This document shows, piece after piece, positions 31,701-40,473 of a stretch of 64,000 bases of DNA; positions within the stretch are counted from its first letter, which is position 1; every line of letters begins with the position of its first letter. Source of the stretch: Schizochytrium sp. CCTCC M209059. Its lineage: Eukaryota > Sar > Bigyra > Thraustochytrida > Thraustochytriidae. A program made the position numbers and the translations under genes. The stretch covers positions 541,994-605,993 of the forward strand of contig KN805371.1 of NCBI GenBank assembly GCA_000818945.1, in the 5' to 3' direction. Under the pieces are notes generated by a model. It made no database searches, had not been told where the DNA came from, and worked only from the letters and a program-made list of their open reading frames with translations.

Positions 31701-32487
31701 TGGCGGGATCCATGTACTCTTCTTTTGACTTGGACTGCTTGTACAGCGCGACCTCGAGACGACGTGCCAGATCGATGAGTTTTTCCTGTCGACGGGCAAA
31801 GGCTTTAGGCTTGCAAGACTCGAGAAGCGAGACAATTTGTTGGATGACATAACGCCGAGGCTCAACGTCGGCTTGAGGATCAGTACGCCATGTTCCATTT
31901 GAGGTCGGAGGTGGGCGCACCTGCTGCTGCTGCTGCTGCTGCTGCTGCGATGGCGGAGCAGTTCGTTGCGAACCTGAACCTGGAGGCGCTGTGGCACGTT
32001 GTTGTTGAACTGCCCTAGCCTGGGCTTGCTGAGGGACATGGCTCCTCGCCACGCCCGCTTCGGTGGCCCTTTGTGGTCCCGTTGCCATGACTTGGGATTG
32101 TTGCTGCCTGGACTGCTGCTGCTGTTGCTGAGAGGGATGAGCAGCGGCAGGCACAGCGGATCGCTGCGGCTGCTGCTGATTTACAGACGGCATGTTCGCA
32201 GTGGTCGTGGTTTGTTGTGATGAATTAGGCTCCCGAACAGGAGAAGGTTGACGCACGGGAACGGCCGTGGCGGGAGGCGGGTCCGATAGCATTTTCTTGT
32301 TGCTGGCGGCAGGATCAGTCTGTGATGAGATCCTTGCTGCCGAGGACTCGATGCCGGACTGCGGCCCCGTCGCAGGGGCGGCTGCCGCCGCCCGCGGCGA
32401 AGACCGCGTAGCCACCCCCGTCGTTCTTACCTGCGAAGCCTGCTGCTGCTGGGATGCCGGGGCGGGATGCGAGGTCCCGTTGCTCAT
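25726..32487 (-). CDS. CBP: CBP/p300 (KAT3) histone acetyltransferase
   Basis: Intronless, 2253 residues from the first in-frame ATG (32487). It acetylates histones and other nuclear proteins as a transcription coactivator. Domains in order (approximate residues): Gln-rich N-terminus; KIX-like helices 205-272; TAZ1 383-451; bromodomain 607-701 (P-M-D-L-G-T-I, A-x-x-F-N-P); RING/PHD cysteine cluster 718-852; KAT11 HAT from 906, with I-W-A-C-P-P (W1078) and R-K-W-Y (Y1110) matching p300 W1436 and Y1467, and L-P-Y-F-E-G-D-Y-W-P near 1315; a first ZZ-like finger 1425-1471; ~390 residues of Lys/Glu/Ala/Ser low complexity; the end of the HAT domain 1870-1950 (R-H-A-F-L-S-L-C, H-S-T-M-M-V-L-Y-H-L-H); ZZ 1955-1996; TAZ2 2031-2113; Gln-rich and Arg-Gly tail. 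The ZZ inside the HAT and the KIX-before-TAZ1 order recall plant HAC proteins, while the bromodomain recalls animals. A Lys/Ser then Ala then acidic insert (~1140-1283) interrupts the HAT. Confidence 0.95.
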   Translation of the reverse strand: MSNGTSHPAPASQQQQASQVRTTGVATRSSPRAAAAAPATGPQSGIESSAARISSQTDPAASNKKMLSDPPPATAVPVRQPSPVREPNSSQQTTTTANMPSVNQQQPQRSAVPAAAHPSQQQQQQSRQQQSQVMATGPQRATEAGVARSHVPQQAQARAVQQQRATAPPGSGSQRTAPPSQQQQQQQQQVRPPPTSNGTWRTDPQADVEPRRYVIQQIVSLLESCKPKAFARRQEKLIDLARRLEVALYKQSKSKEEYMDPATLRQRVRELAKASTAQQQQQIATKSGAGMHPAAAAQQQAQAMRRAAAVNGQQTQQQQQQPVYTASAASANHGRAVPGTAGDLRLKVKQPVPPGQQQLQQQQERSSTSQHDKDQILKQRQQRLLLLRHASRCQNPEGTCKVTELCARMKSLWKHISKCKDPRCPEPHCVSSRYVLSHYHRCVKEDCPVCKPVRIISANQRNQQAARQHEQLQQAGPTGGANPIRRQGNSADAAMMQQRSHANMQQVSRQQQHHQQQLLLRQQQQQQQQQQQQMAMQRLRAPYRSQGMTKEELAKYRAQFPNAIDPAKARHCKSGTGPSLPFSLERTDVEKHIESLRVERLQPNVRPLLRKLIEHKSNKGIYNAPVDWKAMNIPDYPRIIKNPMDLGTIRKRLDTSYYKTLEQFKADVVLTFENAMAFNPPENEYHTRAKDLLKVAVKEFPAIQNKIERNGRPKNQNCQLCHQSTCEQCPLCERGCIPFQPKLLFCSGTCGKRIQPNSVYYTGVGYNYCWCSDCYDKARSGVLTVNGQSYNKSDLTKKKNNELYGEPWVSCDKCDRWVHQICALFNSRKNSLNSSQDYICPLCLIEESKLGEQERKAEADAKAKAKAGPASAVKKEDKEQPKQDGKDAKNEKPAVGDDAARAKGKYKHFVLPAGKRVPSAKELDQTRLGIFLEKWVRNSIREFRDKERVRKPGIADEDLGPGADKLYIRVLSNFDEECKVKPFVKRLIPEYPDAFPFRSRCIFLFQELDGVDVLFFAMFVQEYGSDCPDPNRRKVYIAYLDSVYYFQPRRLRTTVYHELLLGYLEYMRRDGMTSAYIWACPPPNKRDDYIIHCHPEDQRVQTPERLRKWYHDMITQGSGSRIFMGSCAMFEEHFEGSARTNNKKKSKSKSKKRTSKSKSKSKSSKKGKKSSRKGTTTRRISGAAAAAQAAAAAKVAAEEAAKAEAEAAAAAASGKTNSADGDNKDGDGDDDEENDTLGMLPDMPDLEDDEEDEDANTEAKATPEDGVPLSDADKAKAMAEAAGVTFLTPANGVCAGDDRMLAEDLERRKANKLAAAGHLPYFEGDYWPQEAEELAKERARQKKKESENNGGRSKRKRRRNGEEGAEGGKPDGKASNGKAADTNKPVAELAVELTAEEAAEARVQLMQRLAQQLEVMKDDFLVVKMSHECTRCGKYLLRGRWECRHPTCLEDSGFNKSCPFALCNDCYVLETKRPKEQQHGGGCVADGPDGKPKSAEEEAGKEAGKDQTVIDVNIEYKRKEKERKEKEAKEKAEREAKEKAKREAAEQEKKKTKVEEGASKPSTSDSGGGAAAAAVTSATPASTTTSSADAKTSSQPSANGDATVKTEAPKLIKEESMIKSVSASGSVKRSAPDAETKETTSAASATANTEETTKANGVKSEPQSETEDKPNKEKAAEASAEATASTIEASSATAEPGKDQDKKALDKTAASESDSKPTSAPIKEESSKDKDDKQATKRQKVSETDAKTTATFSSSSAVKKEERESPVKKEALSAEEKVKNQDQDKDTKMSEAGEKIAESKAGAAVTVAEKSSDDKGNKSNESKEGKPKTKEEREADAKAKAETEAKKKKQREVEEARKRKELLAEWEKQSIECTRAPLPSPAAEDHILHYVDENLPIKTPDHDVIMKNHLLESRHAFLSLCTGNRYQFDQQRRAKHSTMMVLYHLHNPDAPAHLYTCMECHNDILSGKRYHCDVCNGGDYDLCVHCKRHMGRHEHMLTPFVVTRGVQAETTESQRMQRVQEMQRARQHSLTLFLEALVHSSQCNNPECSKAPCKKMKDLLKHRMTCEVRVRGGCEICRRVLCLVQMHARNCHTPNCRVPHCEDLKVHIHKHKQQMKQHMRQNGRPATEQELLQQQRNLLLQRQRQLQAARQNAQLQQQQQQQQQAARGGVRSARGRGHRSGSTGAAAQAITQAGQQIQATVVEGSGGTKIKIRPTNLKPSVPGNIPPGATAAPQGPPPASSRASSRGQRTTRR

Positions 32488-33900
32488 ATCCGAGCCGGGC
32501 TCTGTCCCGCGTGGCGCGGCGTGCAGCGCGCGCTGCTTGTCTTGCGAAGGAAAGGACTTGTCTCTGGCAGCGCCCCGCGCATGGGAGGGCAGCGTGCTGA
32601 TATGCAGCGCCCGTCGGGCCGCCAGCCCAGCTCGGCTTTCGGCCTCGCTTTCACGGGGCTCGATACGATCCACCTCCTTTTTCCGCGCGCTGCCCGCCTG
32701 TTGCTGCTGCTGCTGCGTCGTCGTCGTCCTCGTGATGATCCCTGTCCTGGTCTTCTCCACTGATTTTCCTCGCGGACTCGCACGCCCGCTCGTCCGCACG
32801 CGCGCGCGCAGGCCTTCCCCAGCCGGCGGGTTGTTGTTGTTTTTTTCCCTCGGCGGACTTTTGCTGGTTTTTCTTTCTCCTGCTTTGGGCTGCCTACTTT
32901 TTCCGCCAGGCTCGATCAAAAACAACTCCGCACTCACCGTCAGACTAAGTCGAGCAACCGGGCGAGCGAACGAGCGAGCGAGCGGCCCTTCCTCCCTCTC
33001 TCCCTCGCCGCTCGCGCTCTTCTCTTGCTCTCGGTCTTGCTTTCGGCCTCCTCGGCGCCTTTCCACTTGCCCACCGCTGGGTGGAGCGCTTTTGGCGCGC
33101 CGCCGCGTCTCCGGCCTTTGCTTTTTTCCCTTTGTCTGTTGGGGTTTTCTGTTTTTTCCCCCTATTCCTGCCTTTTCCGGCCTTGTCGCGCGCTTTTTCC
33201 TAACTTTTTTTCTTTTCCCCTTTTCCTTGTTGTTTTCTTGTTTCTTTCTTTCTTTCTTTTTCCGTGCGCGGCCGCGCCGGCCGGGTCCGGGCCGCCGCTT
33301 TCTCCGCGCGGCCCCGCGCCCGCGGCCCCGGCGGGCGGGGCTAGCTAGCTGGCTAGCTGGCTGGCCGCCCGAGACAGCTAGACAGAAGAAGGGCAGGAAA
33401 AGAAAGAAAGAAAAGCGCAGCCGGAGGCACCCCCCCTGCTCGCGCGTCTAGGACCCGCCTAGCCGCGCCTAGGCCGGCCTCCGAAGCCTTCGCTGTTCCC
33501 CGGCCGCCGTGCCGCGACGCTCGCCTGCACTCGCCGCTGCGTGCCGCGGCTTTTCTCGAGTTGCTGTTCTGGACGGGGAGAGGCGGAGCCAGATCACGCA
33601 GAGGGGCCGGAGGGGCCGCCCACCCGCCCTCTGCCTCACGCCCCACTGCACCCACACCAGCGCGCATGGGAGGCAGCCGCCGGCGAACGCGCACGAGATG
33701 TGGGCGCGCATGTGGGAGAGACGCCACTGGAAAGAGAGGGGAAGACAGAAACGGAGAGAAAAGAGGGGACGTTGGCCGCGGCGCGCGGAGCGAAGAGGGG
33801 GTACTATAGGTGTTAATATCCTGCACAGGCATACGAAGGTTTGAATAAAGTCCCCAGATAACCTCCCTCAATGGGGCGAGGCAAGCCTTTAGGGGCGTAT
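32488..33900. other. Probable promoter and 5' UTR of the CBP gene; repeat-rich
   Basis: The frame of the CBP gene stays open upstream to 33066 but contains no ATG, so it is probably 5' UTR. Pyrimidine tracts lie around 33140-33260 (poly-T, CTTT) and a GCTAGCTG-type short repeat at 33340-33364. No gene seen. Confidence 0.4.
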
Positions 33901-34635
33901 TTCACAAAATAAGCCAGGCTGGAGAACGCTGAGTCATAAGTGCAATGGAGGAGGGGGAACAAAAGTGCCAGACAGAGTTGTGCAGTACACCTCAGCCGCC
34001 AAACTGGCGAGATCCTTCCGGAAGGTTTTTTTTTCCAACGCGCCGCAAATCAATCCATATTACCGGAAACCGTGGTGCAAACAGAGGTTTCTCATGGGTA
34101 CATACTGCCTGGCCCGCAAATGGTAAGTCCACATGAAGCTGACTGGTTGCAAGGCCCTGGGGTCACCGCGGGAGTTGCCTTCGGTCCGCGCCAGGCTCTC
34201 GCTTCTGCTTTCCGCCTACAACGGGCGCCGGTCGTTAGTCATCAACACTAGCACTTTCCTACTTCTCCTCCTAGTACTCCTCATCCGCCCTGTTCTCCCT
34301 GTGTCGTATCCCAACCGCGAACAGACCGGAACTACCAGCGTTCGCCGTCTACCCCCCGGCGTAACCACCACCAACCGACCGGCGTGCCGTGTGCGCACGC
34401 ACGGAGGAAGGGCCGCGCCAGTGGCCACAGTGGGCGCCAAGGGGCGGCTGAGGGGAGCCACGGGCAGAGTGGGTAGGCGGCCGACGTGAGAGGGAAGCGA
34501 GGTGAGGAAAAGGCGCAGAGACCGGCATGCGTAAGGGATCGAGAAAAAGAGGAAAGGGAGGTCAGTCTTGCTTCGTTTTCGCTTTCTCGAAAGAAGGAAA
34601 GCAAGGTAATAGTGAACAGAAAGAAAGCGCTTTCT

Positions 34636-34675
<40 letters not shown>

Positions 34676-34676
34676 T
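34636..34676 (+). repeat. (CTTT)n microsatellite
   Basis: About ten CTTT units followed by CCTTCTTG imperfect copies. Confidence 0.9.
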
Positions 34677-35407
34677 CCTTCTTGCTTTCCTTCTTGCTTT
34701 CCCTCTCTATTTCTTTCCTTTTTTCTAAGGCATGACTCGCAAGAGCCGCAGTGCGAGGGCCGCGGTCAGCCAGTGTACCGCCGCCGCCGCTTCGACAATA
34801 AGCGACCGCCAATCAGTCAGTCAGTCTGTCTGTCTGACTGTCTGTCTGTCTGTCAGTCAGTCAGTTGAGAGAAAAGCAGAGCAGAGCGTGGCGGAGGAGG
34901 CCAGAATCCGCGCGCGTCGGTCCGGCGTCGCGGCGGCCCCACAGCGCTCCTCACAGCCCACTGATCCTCCGCCGCCGCGAATTTGCGACACTCTCTGCCT
35001 CTGTGCGCCGCCAGTGGCGCCAGAAGGGATGCCGAGCCCCGTCAGATTTTTCCCGCGCAGGTCTGCCCGGCCGGCCGACCAGCGCGCGCGGCGGGGTCGA
35101 GTCGCCGGTCTCGGCCGTCGACGCCGACGTGGTTTCTTCCACGGGCTCCGCCTCGGCTATCTATACAAATCTTTTCTGCTTTCCTTCTTTCTTTCCCTTC
35201 CCCCGTTCTCCCTCCCCTCGAGACTCGCTCGCAGGACGCAGGAGGACAGAAGAGCAGCATAAGAAAGAAAGAAAGAAAGAAAGAAAGAAGGAAAGATCCG
35301 CGTCGGGTCGGCCCGGGTCGCGTGATCGCTCTCGACATTGCCCCCGCTCACAGTCAATACAAAGAACAAGCGAGCGAGGCGACAGACGCGACAGCGACGG
35401 CGAGGCG

Positions 35408-35446
35408 CGCGACCGACCGAACGACCGACCGACCGACCGACCGACC
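35408..35446 (+). repeat. (GACC)n microsatellite
   Basis: About nine copies of GACC, the first broken by GAAC. Confidence 0.85.
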
Positions 35447-36020
35447 GATTCTCCCGGGCTCGGATCGGTTCCAGCGCGGACCGCGGCCACGTCTAGAGCT
35501 GTACGTATAGCTAGCGAGCTAAAGCTGCATGATGCTTATAAAGGGGCAGCATGCGCGCGCGCGACGCGGGGACTCACTCGCTCACGCGCCTGATGACAGA
35601 CATGCTATCATGTTGGACAGAGCGAGCAAACGAGCGCGGGGCGCAGACTGCAGCTCGGGCGCTCGAGAGAGCGCGCGAGGGAACGAGGATCTCGACCGAC
35701 AGCGAGCTCTCTCCATCTCGCGAGCCAGGCCAGATTAAAGAAAGGCGCGGGAGGCGGCGCGGAGGGTCGGTGGTTAGGCACGGCGAAGGCGCTCGCACAC
35801 ACGTTCTACACTGGAAATGCACGGCGTAGCATGCGCGGACAAGCTAGACAGCTCAGGGCGGGAGCTCGCCCTGGCTCGCTGCGGGCCGCAGCGCGTCACG
35901 CGCCCACTACGACGCCCACGTCACGGGACAGTCGACTGCGGGCCAGTGCGAGCAGATCGGCTTGGGGACCGCGGGCCACGAAGCAAGCGGGCATTGTAGT
36001 GTTTAGCATAGAAGGCACCC

Positions 36021-36524
36021 ATGAATCGAGAGTCAAAGCAAGCAAGAACCTGGCAGGACGTCGAGAAACCTGCCGGCACAACAGTGCTCTCCACAGAGCT
36101 GCAGAAGCTTGCAAAGAACTTTCCGCAAGGACCGACAGCGCTGCCGCGTATTCGAAACTCCACCCACAGCATAGCCACCACGTGGGCTCCGATCAGGCAT
36201 CCTCTCTGTAGAACCAAGCACAGCGCCGGGGCCTCTCCCTCGTTGCGGGGACCCGGGCTGGTCCATCCCCTTCCTCCGTGCGCGTGGCCGCGCAACGCAT
36301 TTGTACGCCGCCCAGGGTGCGCCCGAACCTGGGACGAGGCGAGCCCGAACGAGGGCCGCCCCTCTCACAGTCAGCGTGTCGTACGGGGCCGACAGCTCGG
36401 GCTTAACCCGCCGTGGCAGCGGCCCGGAAAGCCGAAAGCCCGAGCGTCGGTCGGGGCCGCGCGGAAATTGGAGAAAACCCGCCGCGGCCTTGGCCTTGTC
36501 TTGACTTGCATGGTTTGTCTGTGA
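36021..36524 (+). CDS. Uncertain ORF, 167 aa, no recognised family
   Basis: ATG-started frame in a less repetitive patch. The first ~65 residues have balanced composition (M-N-R-E-S-K-Q-A-R-T-W-Q-D-V then L-S-T-E-L-Q-K-L-A-K-N-F). The remainder is Arg/Pro/Gly-rich like random GC-rich DNA. An overlapping minus-strand frame is equally long. It could be a first exon, a chance ORF or part of a non-coding RNA. Confidence 0.2.
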   Translation: MNRESKQARTWQDVEKPAGTTVLSTELQKLAKNFPQGPTALPRIRNSTHSIATTWAPIRHPLCRTKHSAGASPSLRGPGLVHPLPPCAWPRNAFVRRPGCARTWDEASPNEGRPSHSQRVVRGRQLGLNPPWQRPGKPKARASVGAARKLEKTRRGLGLVLTCMVCL

Positions 36525-38252
36525 CGTGGCGAGGCCTTGCGTTGCGTTTAAGTTGCGTTGATGGCGCCGGGTTGACGCAAAACTCGTCTGCCGAGGAAGG
36601 TGCCGCGTCCAAATAACCAAGAACCGGAACCCAGTGCGTGCGTGCGTGCGTGGGTGCAAATCCACTATAAGCGCTGCTGTCTCTCGTGTTGCCGCGCGTA
36701 CGGCAGAGTCAAACCCGCAATCACATCCGCGCGATCGACGCAAACCCACGCACCAGAACAAAAGATGACGGCTCCCATGCGAACCCCGTTGCGACCGCCT
36801 CCGCGGCTGCGCATCACCGTACGTGCATGTCCACCTGCGAGCTCCATCGGCCCCATGGCCTCTGCCGCCATCACCTGCTGCTCCAAGCGGACCTCCGCGG
36901 CCTCGTCGCGTCCATGTCCTCCTCGCGCTTCGTCCCCTTGTTCTCCTGCCCCTCCTTCTTCTGTGTCTCCCGTGCAGGTCATGCTGCACGCGCTTTCCCG
37001 CCCGCGGCGCGCGTCTTCGCAGGCGGCCCCGCGCGCTGCCAAGCGCAGGCTGCGCGCCGCCAGCGCCCCGGGCGAGCGGCGGCGGCGGCGACGCCTGGTC
37101 AGGGCGCGAGGCTAGCGAGCGGGCTCGAGCGAGCGAGCGAGCGAGCGAGCGAGCTGGAGCGGGAGCGAGCTGAGATGGCGACGACCGAGCCTCGTCCCGC
37201 CTCGAAGAGGCCCTCGCCATGGAGGGTCTGTCGCGCCGTGCTGCGCCGCGCCGACGAAGACTCCTCCCGGCGCGCCTCGCGGCGAGGCTNNNNNNNNNNN
37301 NNNNNNNNNNNNNNNNNNNNNNNNNNNNNNNNNNNNNNNNNNNNNNNNNNNNNNNNNNNNNNNNNNNNNNNNNNNNNNNNNNNNNNNNNNNNNNNNNNNN
37401 NNNNNNNNNNNNNNNNNNNNNNNNNNNNNNNNNNNNNNNNNNNNNNNNNNNNNNNNNNNNNNNNNNNNNNNNNNNNNNNNNNNNNNNNNNNNNNNNNNNN
37501 NNNNNNNNNNNNNNNNNNNNNNNNNNNNNNNNNNNNNNNNNNNNNNNNNNNNNNNNNNNNNNNNNNNNNNNNNNNNNNNNNNNNNNNNNNNNNNNNNNNN
37601 NNNNNNNNNNNNNNNNNNNNNNNNNNNNNNNNNNNNNNNNNNNNNNNNNNNNNNNNNNNNNNNNNNNNNNNNNNNNNNNNNNNNNNNNNNNNNNNNNNNN
37701 NNNNNNNNNNNNNNNNNNNNNNNNNNNNNNNNNNNNNNNNNNNNNNCGGGGCGAGGCTGGATTGAGGCAGGGCGCGGCGGGCTGCCTCGCCTCGAGTCGG
37801 CCCGCGCTCGGCCCGCGCTCGAGCGCCTTGCGCGGGCTCGGTGGGTGGGTCGTGGCAGGCCCATCCATCCAGGCAAACAAACATCCACGCAGGCTGCCTG
37901 AGCGCCTCAGCGGGGCGGTCTCCGCGGCTGCGACCGGGATCGTCGCGCCCCAGCGGATGTCGCGGCCTCCATCCCGCCTCGGTGCTCCTGCGCTGCCTCG
38001 AGGTCTGCTCGGCGCCCGCGTCGCGGCCTGGGCGCGCGCTGCTCGAGTGGTCTTTGCCGCTCACCGCGAGTCCACCTCGCGCGAACACCTAAGGGGCCTA
38101 TTTTCTTGCGTTAGACCGTTTCGAAGACCCCGGATAAACTATGTACGTATACTATTGCATCTTTTCCACCCTCTTTCAGAGCAGCAAAAAGCCTGCGGCA
38201 CCGCTTCTGATTTTTTAACGCAAATTTCCTTTCGCTTGCGTGCAAGTGCAGG
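36525..38252. other. GC-rich spacer containing an assembly gap; no gene supported
   Basis: A GAGC tract (37121-37152) precedes the gap. The stretch just before 38253 (T-rich, ending in GCAG directly before the G-ATG) looks like a 3' splice site, so the RING gene may have a 5' UTR intron or upstream exon here. Confidence 0.4.
37290..37746. other. Assembly gap (457 N)
   Basis: Run of N. Both flanks are CG-rich with similar GGCGAGGCT motifs, which suggests a collapsed or unresolved repeat. Confidence 1.
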
Positions 38253-39284
38253 ATGCGACGTCGAGTCGGGCTCGAGACCGCGCCCGCCGCGGCGGGTGCC
38301 ACGAGTGAGACCGCCGCCGAGCTTGCAAGCCAAAAAGCCGCTCGAAGAGACAGTGACGACCTCTACGCCGAGGATAAAGTTGGTCGAAACGGCGGCGACA
38401 AGACCCAGAACCAGGACGACCAACTTTCTTGCTGTATCTGCTTGCTGCCGCCCGAAAGACCGACAGAGTCTGTCACTTGCAACGAGCATCGCATGTGCGG
38501 TAAGTTCATTCTTTAGCATAAGCTTTTGCCTCTGCCTGCCTGTCTGCTTGCCTCCGCATGGTGCGAGTTTCAACTCACATTTCATTCTTTGTTGTGTACA
38601 TTTACGAAGCTGCTTGTGCCGTGCGCCATGTGTGGAAACTTCGCCGGGCAGGAGTGGTCCACTGTCCGCTTTGTCGTGGGCGTATCCGTGGAATTGAGTC
38701 AGTTGAGATCTCTTCCGACGAGGAGGATCTCGTTGCCCTAGACTTTGCTGGCGTGAATTGGCTTCTTGCCATCAAATCTCGCGAAACAGTCCATGTACGT
38801 AAATGAAATCGCCCCCTGTTTGCCTTGCTGCCGATGCCTTTATGGAAAAGAAACAAGAAAAGACCAGGAGGGAAAGTATCATGAACTAACGTGTTTTTCC
38901 TCTGCATAGGATTTCCTACGTTCTGTATTCGACATATCTCCCACCGAGGCAAAGTTTTTTGGACCTCGTGGAGCGCAGATTTATGACCTTGAGGAGCTTC
39001 GAATAAAGATTGCCACGCAAGCGACCTCACCCAAACGCCCCTGCTTTCGAATGATGGCTACCCCTCGTCACGATGCTGCAGCTGCACGTGCGCGTTACGA
39101 AGTCTCTTGGAATCGCCGAATTGCACGCGCTGTCCCATCGCTCGAGCAGCTGCGGACCTTTTTTATGGAGATTTTTGCAGTTATCTGGCTTTTTTTCGCT
39201 TCTTTTTCGCCAGCTAGCAACCCGCGCAATGCCGACGCCCAGGAACGCCGACAAGAGCGAGAGCGACGAAATCACGCACCCTGA
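38253..39284 (+). CDS. RING-finger (C3HC4) protein with C-terminal membrane segment, three exons
   Basis: The exons are 38253-38499, 38610-38794 and 38910-39284, giving 268 residues. The RING appears only after splicing: C60-x2-C63, C76-x2-H79, C82-x2-C85, C101-x2-C104, the canonical C3HC4 order, with the first intron splitting the finger between C82 and C85. RING-HC proteins are mostly E3 ubiquitin ligases. Exon 2 continues with I-E-S-V-E-I-S-S-D-E-E-D, an acidic Ser cluster. Exon 3 ends in a hydrophobic stretch M-E-I-F-A-V-I-W-L-F-F-A-S-F (~226-240) followed by an Arg/Glu-rich tail, suggesting a single C-terminal membrane anchor. Splice sites are GTAAGT...AAG and GTACGT...TAG. A splice-acceptor-like sequence directly before the ATG hints at an upstream non-coding exon. 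The substrate is unknown. Confidence 0.82.
38500..38609 (+). other. Intron 1 of the RING gene (phase 1, 110 nt)
   Basis: Donor GTAAGT, acceptor ending GAAG. Removal creates the split Ala codon between C82 and the second half of the finger and completes the C3HC4 spacing. Confidence 0.85.
38795..38909 (+). other. Intron 2 of the RING gene (phase 0, 115 nt)
   Basis: Donor GTACGT, a CTAAC branch-point-like motif about 20 nt before the acceptor TGCATAG. Unspliced, the frame stops after 4 more codons. Confidence 0.8.
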
Positions 39285-39438
39285 CAAAAGACGCCTGCGG
39301 GGAGACCAAAACTTACTATACGACCATCGATGACGTATGCAAGCGGGCAGCGTGCGATCGAATCTCACGCATCTCCCCAAAAAAAACAAAAAAAAACAGA
39401 GTTTGCCAGAGGAGAAAACTAGAAGAAGGTGTACCAAG

Positions 39439-39634
39439 GCATGTCAAAGAAGGAAAAGTTAAGCATGCAAATAGAGAAAATTAAATTATGCCAAACGAGA
39501 AAACTACAGCATGCCAAACGAGAAAACTACAGCATGCCAAACGAGAAAAATATATCATGCCAAACGAGACAACTACAGCATGCAAATGGAGAAAACTAAA
39601 TCATGCCAAACGAGAAAAGTAAACAATGCCAGAG
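39439..39634 (+). repeat. ~23-bp degenerate tandem array, about 8 copies
   Basis: The core unit is ATGCCAAACGAGAAAACTA plus a short tail. The central two copies are identical; outer copies drift (ATGCAAATGGAGAAAACTAA and similar). There are no unique spacers, so it is not CRISPR-like. Confidence 0.85.
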
Positions 39635-40040
39635 CTCGTTCTTCGAATCAACGTCATACAATCGCAAAATCGCTCAACAGTGACCTCAATCGAGCTCGCA
39701 AAGAAACGTTTCAAGTTTTGAACAAGCAATTCTGCGAAGATTTCAAACCTTCGCTCGTTGCTCCTTCTTTTCGATGTCAAACAAATTAGTCTGACGATAA
39801 ACAAAGCATTCTTTGAAAGGTGTATACCATTCTCACCAAAAGCAAGCGGCTTAGGCAACGTTGAGTGGTAATTCTCACCCCACCCCCAAAAGGAGACTCG
39901 AGAAAAGAGCCTTATCATTGACTTTCAATAACAGCCAGAACAAGGTGAGAAGATGTCGCCCGTTGTTTTCGTCTGAAAGTCGAGGTGAAGAATGCCTCCG
40001 CAGGTATTCCAAGACCGCTCACAAAAGGCCTACGGAAAAG

Positions 40041-40161
40041 AGCTTTCCTTTGAAAAGCAAGCTTTCCTTTTGAAAGAACAACTCTTCCTTTCGAAAAGCA
40101 AGCTTTCCTTTGAAAAAGCAACTCTTCCTTTCGAAAACAAGCCTTCCTTTGAAAAGCAACT
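40041..40161 (+). repeat. ~20-bp tandem array, about 6 copies
   Basis: The unit is AGCTTTCCTTTGAAAAGCA, alternating with ACTCTTCCTTTCGAAAAGCA. Each unit carries a CTTT...GAAAG dyad, so single strands could form a row of small hairpins. Confidence 0.85.
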
Positions 40162-40473
40162 CATCAGACGGCGTCGAAGGACCGTGGACAATCAAAACAA
40201 GAGAAATCAAGACGAGAAAAGTCAGAGTCACACACCATTCACATCAGATCAGCACGACGTGCGAGCAAAGGCAAAAGCTACTTTTGCTTAAGCTCTTGTT
40301 TCTGCCGTTGTGTTGATGCTGCTACTGCTGTGCACGGCGCCTGACCAAAAGGGCACGACGCATGCGAAGAAAGCGAACGAGGTCAATCTGACGCGTAAGG
40401 GCGTAAACAACATCGAAAAAAACGAGGAAAAGGAATGGCTGGGCGCAAAATGGCCAAATTTATAAAGCATGCT

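Larger units (their letters stand above)
33901..36020. other. Repeat-rich spacer; no supported gene
   Basis: A (CTTT)n tract lies at 34636-34676, CAGT/CTGT repeats at 34816-34864, GAAA repeats at 35261-35290 and GACC repeats at 35408-35446. The ~33940-34250 segment is less repetitive, with a GGTAAGT donor-like site near 34122, and could be an exon or a non-coding transcript. Nothing is recognisable. Confidence 0.4.
39285..40473. other. AT-richer spacer with two tandem arrays; no gene seen
   Basis: Composition differs sharply from the GC-rich flanks. It holds a ~23-bp array at 39439-39634, a ~20-bp array at 40041-40161, A-rich runs at 39376-39400, and ~400 bp of non-repetitive DNA between the arrays. 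Short ORFs crossing the arrays look repeat-derived. Confidence 0.5.

Noticed and set aside
36764..37115. Possible two-exon gene (M-T-A-P-M-R-T-P, GTACGT donor near 36818, GTGCAG acceptor near 36978)
   Set aside because: The splice sites look good, but both putative exons are short and of Arg/Pro/Ala composition with no family signal.
37099..38697. Long frames crossing the 457-base N gap
   Set aside because: They are open only because N is translated as X; the flanking parts are low complexity.
39439..39634. CRISPR-like array
   Set aside because: Units are directly adjacent and degenerate, without unique spacers, and the genome is eukaryotic.
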